NCBI RefSeq assembly: GCF_001625215.2
Contig: NC_030383.2
Location: 9,932,779-9,996,778, forward strand
Origin: Daucus carota subsp. sativus
Taxonomy: Eukaryota > Streptophyta > Magnoliopsida > Apiales > Apiaceae
Length of the DNA: 64,000 nucleotides
Reading direction: 5' to 3'
Both the position numbers and the translations under genes were made by a program. Shown piece after piece: positions 24,601 through 34,573 of this stretch. The notes beneath the pieces are model-generated. The model worked only from the letters and a program-made list of their open reading frames with translations. It did not search any database and was not told the origin of the DNA. The first letter of the stretch is position 1. Every line of letters starts with the position of its first letter.

Positions 24601-25502
24601 GAACGAGTACCATTATCGGAAAGTCTCCTACTCTTAGACATTGTACTTTCATCATACTCACTGTCTGAATCGGTGCCATGCCTCTTCAATCTATTTCCTG
24701 ATGAGTATTCTCTATCATGGCTCTTGCTTATGTGATGGTCATTTTTAGAGAAGTCTTCCTCACCCTCAATTTTCGAAATTCTGAGTTTTCTGTCCTGCTT
24801 AGCTTCCAATCTCGAAGAACTCTTTCTTAATTGGCTACTTCTACTGCCAAAATCTTCTACCCCTGTATACTTGGCTAAAGGTGGTGTCCGTTCTAAATCA
24901 CCTTTCCATACCTTGTTTCCCGAAGCATACCCATGCGTTCTTGAGTAAATGTTTTCTTCTTTTGTCATGACACTGTTATGCCAATTTTCAGGAACACACT
25001 CTCCGTTTTCCAGTTCATCTTTCCGCTCTCTCCAGGGCCCAGATTCGTTCTTCTTAAGCTCCCCATTTTCACAATTTTTCAAACTAAACTCGCCACAATC
25101 CCCTTTCCATGATAAAGACTCACCCTTTTCCACGTCCCTTTTCCTTGAACAATCAACAAATAAACTCTCTCCCTTTTGCATCCCACCATCAAATTCTCGC
25201 GTATTTTCTGCAACAAATTCCCTATTCTCAACCTCTTCCCCTTCTGACCACCTAAATTCACCCTCTTCAACTTCATCATCAATCTCCCCATTCTCAACCT
25301 CTTTACCACCACCAATATTATTATTACCCTGACCAAAACACCCCGTGTCACCCGTCTTCATATTCGTTTCCATTTCATCAAATTTGACCAACTTGGAATC
25401 AAATTTAGCATCCTTTCCACCGCGAAAACCCAAACTCTCGGAAGCAGAAAATTGGTTCATAATAGGCTGCAACTGAACACATGCAACACCACCATCACCC
25501 AT
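12525..25502 (-). CDS. ATXR3: Histone-lysine N-methyltransferase ATXR3 (SDG2-like), 19 exons
   Basis: Nuclear SET-domain enzyme; the Arabidopsis orthologue deposits most H3K4me3. Exons (minus): 25502-23459, 23330-23274, 22464-21286, 20152-19782, 19678-19151, 19067-18967, 18367-17338, 17239-17168, 17050-16940, 16851-16751, 16341-16242, 16134-16039, 15777-15610, 15531-15406, 15281-15228, 14416-14169, 14081-13973, 13828-13529, 12701-12525. These sum to 6972 nt, 2323 aa, with no internal stop; Arabidopsis ATXR3 has a similar length. The N-terminus is charged and RS-like. A GYF-type domain lies near 535-585 (A-K-W-F-Y-L-D), a second GYF-like segment near 935-985 (D-W-Y-Y-L-N-G), and an F-box/LRR-like stretch around 1120-1270. 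The SET domain spans about 1760-1905 with R-I-C-H-S-C-R-P-N-C and E-E-V-T-F-D-Y, then post-SET C-L-C-G-S-Q-V-C. The conserved C-terminal domain ends R-W-D-R. Introns 11 and 17 use GC donors. Confidence 0.95.
13829..13972 (-). other. GC-AG intron 17 of ATXR3, open in frame
   Basis: The donor reads CAG|GCAAGT and the acceptor TTCCAG|GAA. The 144 nt are a multiple of three, and the frame stays open from exon 17 through to exon 18. If retained, the intron would insert 48 mostly hydrophobic residues (A-S-H-V-L-L ... L-I-F-Q) between the F-F-R-K-Q and E-Y-K-S-V-T parts of the C-terminal domain. Homologous proteins lack this insert, which supports splicing as the main form. Confidence 0.8.
14693..14745. 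repeat. Poly(C)/poly(A) simple repeat in ATXR3 intron 15
   Basis: Fifteen C (14693-14707) are followed directly by about 15 A and further A-rich sequence, inside the intron between exons 15 and 16. Confidence 0.9.
14880..14990. repeat. ATA/TTA and TA microsatellite in ATXR3 intron 15
   Basis: Runs of AATAAT/ATTATT and a short (TA)n tract near 14978-14991 form an imperfect, self-complementary AT microsatellite. Confidence 0.85.
16135..16241 (-). other. GC-AG intron 11 of ATXR3 inside the SET domain
   Basis: The exon ends N-S-V-T-E (ACAGAG) and is followed by GCAAGT. The next exon begins after CGTCAG with S-K-E-E-Y-E-A-S-V, exactly continuing the conserved SET/post-SET junction. No nearby GT donor keeps the frame: using the GT four bases on would shift it. 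The intron is 107 bp. Confidence 0.85.
18598..18634. repeat. 37-base poly(G) tract in ATXR3 intron 6
   Basis: An uninterrupted run of 37 G on the plus strand (poly(C) in the sense RNA of ATXR3), between exons 6 and 7. The length may be affected by assembly or sequencing error. Confidence 0.85.
20512..20793. mobile_element. MULE-like MITE (9-bp target duplication) in ATXR3 intron 3
   Basis: The element starts TGGGTCATGTTCC and ends GCGCGACCC. It is flanked on both sides by the 9-bp direct repeat TCAATTGAA (20503-20511 and 20794-20802). A 9-bp duplication is typical of Mutator-like elements; the ends share only GGGTC/GACCC as an inverted repeat. An internal GGTTCTGCAGCAGAACC palindrome lies near 20724-20740. 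No coding capacity. A related copy lies in opposite orientation at 28278-28538. Confidence 0.75.
23430..23450. repeat. GA microsatellite next to the exon 1 donor of ATXR3
   Basis: A (GA)n run of about 8-9 units lies a few bases inside intron 1, beside the exon 1 donor at 23458. Confidence 0.8.
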
Positions 25503-25853
25503 TTAACTTGCAAAAAACTCCAACTTGAACCCTAATTCACCACTCCACCAGGGCTATGAATGCACATACCGCAAATTCTTGAATCAAAACCCTAATTCCA
25601 CGCACAAAAAACACAGCAATTATACAAATGAAGCAATGTAAGGCATGTAAACATAAAGAATCAAACAAACAAATAATGGGTTAGTGTAAATATATTGCAA
25701 AAACAAAAAGAACAATTCAGCAAATTGCAATGGATGAATATTAAATATAAACTTACAAATATTTGGATATGAATCTTCTTTTGGTTTTCAAATATTACCA
25801 CGGAGGTAATAGAACGACAAGATCGATGACGAGTGAGAATAGCTGAAGACAAG

Positions 25854-25895
25854 AATCTCTCTCTCTTTCTCTCTATCTCTCTCTGTGTGTCTGTA
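25854..25895. repeat. CT/GA-rich microsatellite in the ATXR3 5' leader
   Basis: Imperfect CTCTCT/TTTCTC and TGTGTG runs; GA-rich in the sense strand. Such tracts are common in plant 5' untranslated regions. Confidence 0.7.
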
Positions 25896-25942
25896 TATGT
25901 ATATTTTGTTTGCTGTGTAGGAGTATGTATGTATATTCTGTG

Positions 25943-25990
25943 ATTTATAAAATCCGTGCTGTGTTGCAAGCGCCTGGGTTTTGTTGGGCC
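25943..25990 (-). promoter_or_regulatory. Candidate ATXR3 core promoter
   Basis: On the minus strand a TATAAAT box (25943-25949) lies upstream of the GA-rich leader, and a GGCCCA/TGGGCC site II-type element (25985-25990) lies about 40 bp further upstream. The distance to the ATG at 25502 leaves room for a leader of about 400 nt, which may contain an intron. Inferred from motifs only. Confidence 0.4.
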
Positions 25991-26730
25991 TGAGATTCAA
26001 CTATCAAGCCTCACTTTGGACCTTCTTCGCCTTCTTATTTATAAAGCTTCACTGCTAGCAAAATCGGATATCGAATTGCATACAAGGGAAATTTATCTGT
26101 TTTGACTTTTGATTATACTTTTTTTTTAATCAAATGTCTATAAATTGATATTCGTTTAAATCAGAAAATTTCTGAACCGTGACATTTTGAGTATTGTTAA
26201 TTTATAGATTAAACTAATATCATTTTAAAATATTTATTTTCAAAATATTAAATTTTATTTAAGTCATAAATAATAATTCAAATTCTTAAAATCTTCTACT
26301 GTGAACTTTTTAAATAACCCATATCTCGTTAAATTTAAGTTAAAAATATATTCAAAATAAGAATATAAGAATATGTTCAATCTATTTTCAATGGTCTCTA
26401 GTATTGAAATCTGTTAAAATATTATTTTCAATGGAATTTAAGTATTGAAATCTGTTCAAATATTATTTTTTGAAAGATGACAAATGACTAAGATGAGATT
26501 ACTTACTGAATAATACAATATATTATATTATATTAATTAATAATATTTCTAAAATCAAAATATTTGAAGAACAAAAAGTGAAATGATTTTGAATATATGA
26601 TTTTATAAAGTTTGTGATATGGATCTAGATTTATATATAAAAACTCATATCAGAAAAATTTAAATTTTCGAATCGAATATTTAGATTTTTGAATATTACG
26701 TTCACCTCTAGATACAAATATTTTGTTATA

Positions 26731-26969
26731 TACTCCCTCTGTCCCATTTTAACTCATGTTTGACTTTTTAACACGTATTTTGAGGTGTAAAAAAACTATA
26801 TTTACACCCAATAAAAAAATTAAATTCTTATATCAAATAAAAGTATAGGTTCTAAACTTTTATTTGATATAAATTTTATAAAGAATAATTATGTGTAGAT
26901 GTGATTTTTTTAATATCTTAAAATACGTGTAAAAAAGTCAAAAGCAGTTAAAATGGGACGGAGGGAGTA
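26731..26969. mobile_element. Stowaway-type MITE
   Basis: Terminal inverted repeats CTCCCTCTGTCCCATTTTAA and its near complement (ending GGGACGGAGGGAG) are flanked by TA on both sides (26731-26732 and 26968-26969). The 235-bp body is AT-rich and non-coding. The CTCCCTC terminus and TA target duplication are diagnostic of Tc1/mariner-derived Stowaway elements. Confidence 0.9.
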
Positions 26970-28277
26970 CCTTTTGTCCTTATACGTGAAATCTATACCA
27001 ATATACATCAGAGGGGCAAAAAGGACAATTAACTATTTGATATATACCATTATACACATTAGTCGCAGTATAATGGTCCAAATATATATTATATATTCAT
27101 ATCCTAGCTCGAACACAAGAGTCAAAAGAAAGTCACAAATTTTTTCTCATTCCAATCAAGAAAGTAGATTCGTATGCAAGCACAAAAATCAACCTTATTT
27201 CGTACATCACAACATTTGAAGAAGAGTGTCAAAAAAACAGGTAAGAAAAGTATTGCTAGAACATTCATCTTTTTTGTTGTATTTAGCATCTTTTCCTGCT
27301 AAATATAAATTGATTGATTACAAAGCTCATATTCATATGATTGATTATGAATCTCTTCATATATAAATCACGAAAGTAATAGTTAATCACGTATACTAAG
27401 ACTCGAGAATATATTATACAACGATCTTAAAATTCAATTTAGACGTAGGCAATATATAAGTTTAGAAGCCAATCAAGCAAATATATACATTCTCTTAACA
27501 TGCATAATTATGGTTTTAATCGAAATCTAAAGAATGCTCTAAGAGGCCGTTTGTAAACATGCATTTTATTTCAAATGATGGATTCTAAATGACATGATTT
27601 AATTTGTCATTTCAAATCCTAATATTTCTGCTAATATTTGAATGCGTGAATTTCAAATGAGATCCAAATTCAAATTCTCAAACAGATTATTTGATGAAAT
27701 CCAGGATTTCAGATGAAATGAAATCCATGTCCCCAAACACCAAACATGCCATAACTGATTCTATTACATGCAAACAAGATTAGTGTTTCGAATTTGGAAA
27801 AATTAAACATTACAATTTCTAATATGAAAGTAATAATTATTGAGATTATCTATCTTCCATCTTTAAGATATTTTATTTAATGAAAATTATGTTAAAGTAT
27901 AAAATTTTGACGCACCGTAACATGATGCAATGGTTACCGTGTGGGTGTGATTGAGCCGGAGATCACTTCTCTGAATTTCGTTATGAGCAAAATTTTATTA
28001 AAACAATAAATCTTATTATTAATGTATCCACTCCACCAAAATCAATTGATTACGAAACTTATATCAAATCAAATAATGTGTGATCAAGTATTGTTCTTGA
28101 TAATTAGGCTTCTTAGCACTCGAGTGAAAGGGTTGAGATACATAAAACTAAGGTTGTAATAAAATAAATAATTTCAAACAAGTTATAACAAAATTTTAAA
28201 AACTTCCAACTTTACAAGATTGAATCAACTCTCATCTAATTTAAGCATCATTCTTGTAAGTGTAAAGATATAATTAC

Positions 28278-28538
28278 AGAGTCGATTTAACAGAAACCCA
28301 GTTCTTAAAATTAGACCATAGCACGACTAAGATTCTGTTATGGAATCTCAAATTTTAAATAGTTTTTTAGATTTTAAATCTAAATATATGTTTTCTTGCA
28401 TCATTGTGGGTGTTCGAAAATAATTTTAAAATATAATATATAAACACGACACTTTTTTCATTTGCAATTCTGCTGCAAAATCCTTATTAATACTAGAAGG
28501 TTGTTCTTAGGCTTATGGTTCTAAGAGGAACATGACCC
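28278..28538. mobile_element. Second copy of the MULE-like MITE, opposite orientation
   Basis: The reverse complement starts GGGTCATGTTCC and follows the 20512-20793 element closely through the CTGCAGCAGAA-like core, the A-rich middle and the ATTTAGATTTA segment. It ends with a diverged CGACTC terminus. Its target duplication is not recognisable, so this is probably the older copy. Confidence 0.65.
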
Positions 28539-28774
28539 TATCACAATGACTATTTATAATCTACTAATATAAATTTTTATAATTTTAGTGGATAAAATTA
28601 AATATAAAAATCACATATATCTAATGTTCCAAGTTCTTGATATTTTTATGTATATAAGTGAATGTTTTATGTTGATTTGGCGGGGTATAGTTATATATTG
28701 ACCTACAATAACGATATAGATCATGTGTTATGACATGCAGTTTATTACGTAATGACTTGATTTAGGGTCTTAAT

Positions 28775-29238
28775 CAGTCTTGTAAAAAGCGCAAATCGAC
28801 CTAAGCGGTGAGGTGACCTTCTAGCGCTTAAGCGGATAAGCGGACGCTTAAGCGGAATTTTAAGCGGGTGATTAAGCGGATTAACAATATATATTTAAAA
28901 TTTTATATATAATAATATTATATATAATTAAAATTATAAAATAATTAAGTAATAAGAATTTAAACATAAAATATTTTTGATAAAAAAAGATATTTTTAAT
29001 ATTTTATTATATTTTCATAATATTTATAAAAAAATATTTATATTTAAATATAAAAAATTAGTAAGTCACCATCATTCTGACCGCTTAATCCGCTTAATGT
29101 CCGCTTAATCCGCTTAACAGGCCGCTTAATGTTAAGAAACGCTTAATCTCCCGCTTAATGTAAAATCGAAGCGTTTTACCCTCCGATTCCGCTTAAGCGC
29201 CCGCTTAGACGGCCGCTTAATGCGGTTTTTAGTTACTG
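28775..29238. mobile_element. hAT-type MITE with CCGCTTAA subterminal arrays
   Basis: The element begins CAGTCTTGTAAAAA and ends TTTTTAGTTACTG. It is flanked by a perfect 8-bp duplication, GTCTTAAT (28767-28774 and 29239-29246). The 8-bp duplication and CAG...CTG ends fit the hAT superfamily. Both subterminal regions are packed with CCGCTTAA (right) and its complement TTAAGCGG (left), giving a long fold-back; the centre is AT-rich. No transposase is present. Confidence 0.85.
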
Positions 29239-29246
29239 GTCTTAAT

Positions 29247-32029
29247 TTACATATTGCAACTCTGGTAGACTTTTATCCTAACAATATTTTAGTATATACT
29301 TTTTAAATTATAAAATTATGTTTTTTATGTTTAATCTTGTATTTTGAATTTTACACATTACAGAACTTATAATATAAAATTTTCTATATATAATGTTTTA
29401 AATGGACAAATCTTCATAAATAGTTTTTAGTCATAAAAGAAGGGTCAAGTTCAATGTTGTACACCAAAACATTACAGTATTGGAGTATAAAATTGAATAA
29501 AATATACTCTAATCACTTAATTTTTAATTTTTTTTGTTTTAATAGTATTTCTAAATATCCGACAACTTGCAGATTATGTTTACCAATATAAACATTGTAA
29601 TCAAAAAATAGAATAGTTATTTTTATAAATTATAGGACACTATGTTCTACAATATAACTCATAATCAGAACAATATTCTTAACGATTGTTAAAGTTAAAA
29701 GATATTAATGATTAATTAAAAATTATATTTAAGACTACTTATGAATAATAAATTATATCTAAATTTGGATAATCAGATTAAACCAAAAAATTATGATTGG
29801 TACTTCAATGCTTCAATATTTTTTTCCTACATTGGACTTGATCCAAAAAGGGTCAAGAGATTGAATTCATGGCGAAAATGGTCCAATTTATTATTCATAT
29901 CAGGCCTACATACAAAATTTTTGAGAATAGATAAAAAAAATCACAAAAAAACTTATAACTAAATGAGCAATCTTAAATTCACTTTTCCAAACCTCTCAAC
30001 AATACAAAACGCTGATGTGCCAGGTAATTTAACTCTGGAAAGTGTGTAAAAAGGTATGACTCTCTCTTTTATTTGTGCATCTCTCCCAAATTATGTATAT
30101 TTCTTTGTATGTTTAGATAAAAAATTTAGTATAACGTGTTTTGATCTCTTTTACTCTCTTATTCACACTATTTGATCCATCCGATTTGCGTTTTCAACTG
30201 AATCAAATATTGGGATCTCGATCTACTCACCGACACCTGCAAGGACATCTTTGAAAACGACTCATTTTGGGTGAATATACTCCACAAAATTAAGGTGTAC
30301 TTTTTCTAATTCACACTCTTAATTGTTTATGTGATCTGTTGATAATGTAGATATGTTCATCAATTCTTAATATTATTACGTAAAATATATCTTTTGCATT
30401 TTGATATTTGCTTGCGTAAAAATAAGCTCTTTGCAATCTTGAGTCTTGACCAAATATAGATTTTTGATTTAGTGTTAATATGTTGTTCTTACGAGATATT
30501 AGATTCCGGGAAGATGATGGTGGTCTGCGGTGGTGGTTATATTATCTTTGACTAAATTTTTGGCATAACTTATGATTTCAGTTTTATAAAATTGTATTTA
30601 ATTTTCGGGTTTAATTGTCTGCATTAAATTTCTAATTTTTTTGGTGACAATAGAGACAAATTTTATCATGCAATATTATTTCCTTTTATAGTGATCGACT
30701 TGTGTGTTTATTTTTTAAATTTTGATATTAACCTTTTTAGTAATTGCTATAGTAAATTTAGTGATTGATGTTTTACTTAGATTCCAAGTACATTGTATAA
30801 AAATTTGAATTTCTTTAATTAGAATTTCTTTTATCATGTTAAAGTTGATTTTTTTGTGCAAATGGAAATTATTTGAATTTTTTTGAAAATGTCTTGATTC
30901 TCATTTAATCGGTTAGTATGTTAATTGTGCCTCTGGTTAATTTTGTACCATTTATGGGTGGTCATGATTGATGGCATATTATTGGCTTGTAAGGGGCAAT
31001 TATGTGCCACTTTGTTGGCTGCAATTATGTATCATTTTGTTGGCTTGTTAATAATTGTTATTTTATATTTTTGGTATATTATTTTTTCGTGTCTCACCAA
31101 AGATCCATCTTTGGTTGGGACTTTAATTAATTTCCTTTTCACTACTTGAAATGATATACACATGATTTTAATAATTATTATTTATTGGATATATTATCCT
31201 TTATTTTATAATAATAATATTATATATAATCGGTCATATATATGGACTTATATTCTCCCTGTTTCATTTGTTTATATTTTCAGGATGCTTTGAAGAAGAT
31301 GGATTTTTCTTTTCGGACATTAAAGTTTTATTATCTAAATTTCCCCGGTCATCTTGCATGTCCGATGGTTAGATGATAAGCTTTTTTGAATGAAAGAATT
31401 ATCACGGTGAATTGGCGAATCATATCGGTTAAGATTCATTCTCATTTTCAAAAAAAAATAAATTAAATAAATAATGAGCAATCTTAATGAAATTCCAATT
31501 CATAAAGAATAAGAACCGTAAACAGTTATAGTCTTAAAGCACCATACATTAAGGTACATACATTTTATGACGAACCAATAAGTTCGAAAATCAACGATAA
31601 TATGATACAGATGAATAATCCATTTGGATTATTTGAAGAGAAAGTATGAGCCATTCATAATTTGAACATGCAACGCCTGGCTTAAAATACATACGGGGTG
31701 GGGGAGAATGCTGGGAGCGAAGCTGGGTCCGTTGATTTCCTGAAAGTCCATCATCCAATCGCTTAGACAAAGAATTCTCATACTTGAAATTTTTTATTTA
31801 TTTATCGAAAAACTATAAATTACGAACTTTCATAACTCGTAATCTAAAACGCTTTCATGCATAATCATCAATTTAATAGACTAAATCAATCACACCTGCT
31901 CTTGAATTTTGATTGTATTTTATCAATTTAACAAATTAATATATCTCAATACAATTTACTCACAAAGCAAGTATAATTTGTTAAAATAATTAAGCACTTA
32001 ATTAGCAATGCAAAGAGTTCATGCAATAT
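29247..32029. other. Intergenic, AT-rich
   Basis: About 2.8 kb with no supported gene. The frames at 29741-29962 and 30925-31149 have no recognisable domain, and the second looks like random hydrophobic translation of T-rich DNA. Confidence 0.5.
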
Positions 32030-32407
32030 TCACCTGTATTTATCACTATAAAAAGAAGCCGACGAGCCTGCAGATTTACGCTTGCCGGACGCTTTAACCT
32101 CCGATCTTACCACGGTCGTCTGTTTACGAGTTCTCGGGAAAGCAACATCGGAGACGATGACATTATTCTCCAAAATATCCGAAAGAACGGGCTTCCAGTT
32201 TGCAGCCGAGTGCAACTTCTTCAAACGCCTGCTAATCTTTCCAGAGCTTGCATAAGTATCAATCTCCTTCTTGCCGGTTGCATAATAAATGGACAGAGGC
32301 ACCACCTTCTCTGGTTGCGGCAGAGTCATGGTGGTATCCTCCGCTGTTGAATCGGTATTGCTGCCACCACCGTAACATAATTTTAGTTCGGAGAAAAATT
32401 TCTTCAT
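32030..32407 (-). CDS. Small uncharacterised basic plant protein
   Basis: A 125-residue protein of no family I can name. It begins M-K-K-F-F-S-E-L-K-L-C-Y-G-G-G. The middle has S-R-R-L-K-K-L and a W-K-P-V-L-S-D-I-L-E-N-N-V-I-V segment that resembles a motif (WKPxLxxIxEDN) in small plant proteins of unknown function; the C-terminus is basic and serine-rich (S-G-K-R-K-S-A-G-S-S-A). There is no membrane segment. The frame is open upstream to an ATG at 32572. The ATG at 32407 is preferred because a good TATA box at 32584-32593 would put the transcription start downstream of 32572. No intron is evident. Confidence 0.65.
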   Translation of the reverse strand: MKKFFSELKLCYGGGSNTDSTAEDTTMTLPQPEKVVPLSIYYATGKKEIDTYASSGKISRRLKKLHSAANWKPVLSDILENNVIVSDVAFPRTRKQTTVVRSEVKASGKRKSAGSSASFYSDKYR

Positions 32408-32583
32408 GTAATTAATCTCGAATTGCGGTGTACACACACAGAGTGTATGGTAGTAGCAAGATAAATTTAACGTGAACTGAGATTTTGCCAACCAATTTAT
32501 GATTATGTGCAAAAGATTGTCAAACGGAGTTAACGTGAGCGAGTCCTTTGAGTGACCGCTGAGAAATGGCACTCCTTTGCTTA

Positions 32584-32593
32584 GTATTTATAG
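32584..32593 (-). promoter_or_regulatory. TATA box for the small gene at 32030-32407
   Basis: CTATAAATAC on the minus strand, about 180 bp upstream of the chosen ATG. It decides the start choice, because an upstream in-frame ATG lies too close to it. Confidence 0.5.
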
Positions 32594-33904
32594 GCACAAA
32601 AAATATATATGTAGAATTAGTAGATATTGAAGTGTTATAGGCCAGGTTAATTAAGACCTATTCGTGATAGATGCGTCACAATAGATTGAAAGTTTGAGAA
32701 ATAAAAAAAAATAAAATTGAAATATAACATAAGATTCATCGAGTTCTCCTCTAACACTTTAAAGTTTTATATAAACCAGTTCTCAACACGATGGTATAAG
32801 AGCTCATATTTGTCAGGATCTCAAATTCGAGTAAAAAGTGATTCACTCTTTAACATAAAAAATGGAATTTGAAGTGCGAAGGAGTGTTGAAATATAAAAT
32901 AAGATTCATTGTTGTAAACAAAAATTGTGTGGCTTCCGATGGAGTCACTTTCGAAATTGAAGATTTTGAAATTATTGAGGTTAATAGTTAGGTTTTCGCA
33001 TTTACTAATCTCCACCTGTTTGAGATAGACGAGAAACACATTCAGAGTTTGCTTTCAAAAGAATAAATGAAAAATATACGAGTGCTGGAGACGAATGCCA
33101 TACAGTAGAGGGAAATGCCGATCTACATGCACCACAATATGTATTAAATACAAGATCAGGAGCACCTGCACAAACAGGTACCACATCTGCCGATTTGTGA
33201 GAAAAATAAAATATCTATGTTTCGTCAATTTTTTAGACTCGGACGCAGAGGCAAGAAACGATGGCGATTCTCCTAGTTTGTTGTCAAAGTATAATACTCC
33301 AAGTCTCCAACACTCCAAGGTTTGAAGGGTTTTCTCGTAATAATACCTTAATTAGTTTCGTGCTTAATTTTTGTCAGGGTTTCGTACTTAGATTTGATAA
33401 CCGAATAGACTGCACTATTGCAGTGCCCCATTTCACACGGAGCTAGAGACTTATCCAATTTAAATATGCCCATGGCCTCACTTGTATACACCCCTGCTAA
33501 AACACGTCAAAACCATGAATATATAATTTGTGATAAGAAATAAAAAATATATACTACTTCTCTACTAAGAAAACTTAGCAAATCGATACACAGTTCTCAA
33601 GAATATTTTTATAAACAATAATTAAGTTTATAATAAAAAACTAACATAAGAATATAAAATATCAGTTTATATATATCGATAATATTAATAACATTAAGCG
33701 GTCAAAGAAATAAATAAAAATTAAAAATTTTAACCAACAAATAAAAAATGATTACATATGCGTGTATATATTATGAGCTTGAAAATCATAAAAATTTATA
33801 CATGCTATTCACCAGGCCTGTTAAACATCGGGCTAAGTCCGGAGCAAACACACGCAGGGGTATCTGCTCTAAGAGTAAGTGCAGGCTAAAGAGATGCTTT
33901 TGGG

Positions 33905-34573
33905 TATGGCTGCACATGGGCTGAGTTGGCCCGGTTTCGGCCATTCAAGCGACCCAATCTATTTAGTATCGGTTACAAAAATTTAACCCATTAACCATAA
34001 AAAAAATTAGAAACCCAACTCTACTTAATTGTATGATGGGTTGAGTTGGTTAGGGTAGGGTTGATCGGGTTGAAAAATTTGCAAGATAAGCATAATCCAA
34101 CATATGTTTTGCACTAATACAAAATATCATGTGCTTTTAGAGTGCAGATATTCTCTCCATACTAAGGTGAAAAAATGAATCTCAATACAGTAATAACTAT
34201 TAAAAATAATGTTTCCGTCATGATAGATAATCATAACAACTAGCAATGTGAGTCGTTTGATTTGAACTACAAGCTTTATTTCTAATTGTTTCTGCACATT
34301 GCACTACACTCACTGCACATTCTATCATCAAATAAGTAAATATAGTTCCTTGAGCAACCAAAAATATTCTATCATAGTGTTAAAGATGTGTTTTGACCAG
34401 GTTAGGTTGGTTTAAGGTTTTTAAAAATTATATTTCAACACAACTCATTATAAAAGGCTCAACTATAAATCAACCCAATCAATCCACAGTTTGAAATGGG
34501 TCGGGTTAGTCGGCCTAGTTCAAAGTTGGGTTGGGTTGATTTTAACGCGTTGGACAACCCATAAGCAGCCCTA
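33905..34573. mobile_element. Probable hAT-like non-autonomous element
   Basis: The left end TATGGCTGCACATGGGCTG matches the reverse complement of the right end (TAGGGCTGCTTATGGGTTG). Both subterminal zones are rich in GGGTTGGGTT/AACCCAACC words and face each other. The flanking 8-mers CTTTTGGG and CCTTTGGA agree at 6 of 8 positions, suggesting a decayed 8-bp duplication. No coding capacity. Confidence 0.5.

Larger units (their letters stand above)
25991..28774. other. Intergenic, AT-rich, repeat-bearing
   Basis: No supported gene. It holds the Stowaway MITE (26731-26969) and the second MULE-like MITE copy (28278-28538). A segment at about 27545-27755 begins GGCCGTTTG and ends CAAACATGCC, as in some PIF/Harbinger- or hAT-type MITEs, but its ends are too diverged to call. 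Confidence 0.5.

Noticed and set aside
24053..24679. 208-codon minus-strand frame within ATXR3 exon 1
   Set aside because: Out of frame with the 683-codon exon that carries the GYF domain and RS-like region; low-complexity codons explain its length.
27905..27970. tRNA- or SINE-like stretch (GATGCAATGGTTA...)
   Set aside because: The A-box-like word is present, but there is no acceptable B box and no cloverleaf.
29741..29962. 73-codon frame in AT-rich DNA
   Set aside because: Asn/Lys/Ile-rich translation of AT-rich sequence without any family resemblance.
32408..32572. Upstream in-frame ATG (32572) for the small minus-strand gene
   Set aside because: The TATA box at 32584-32593 is too close; transcription would begin downstream of this ATG.
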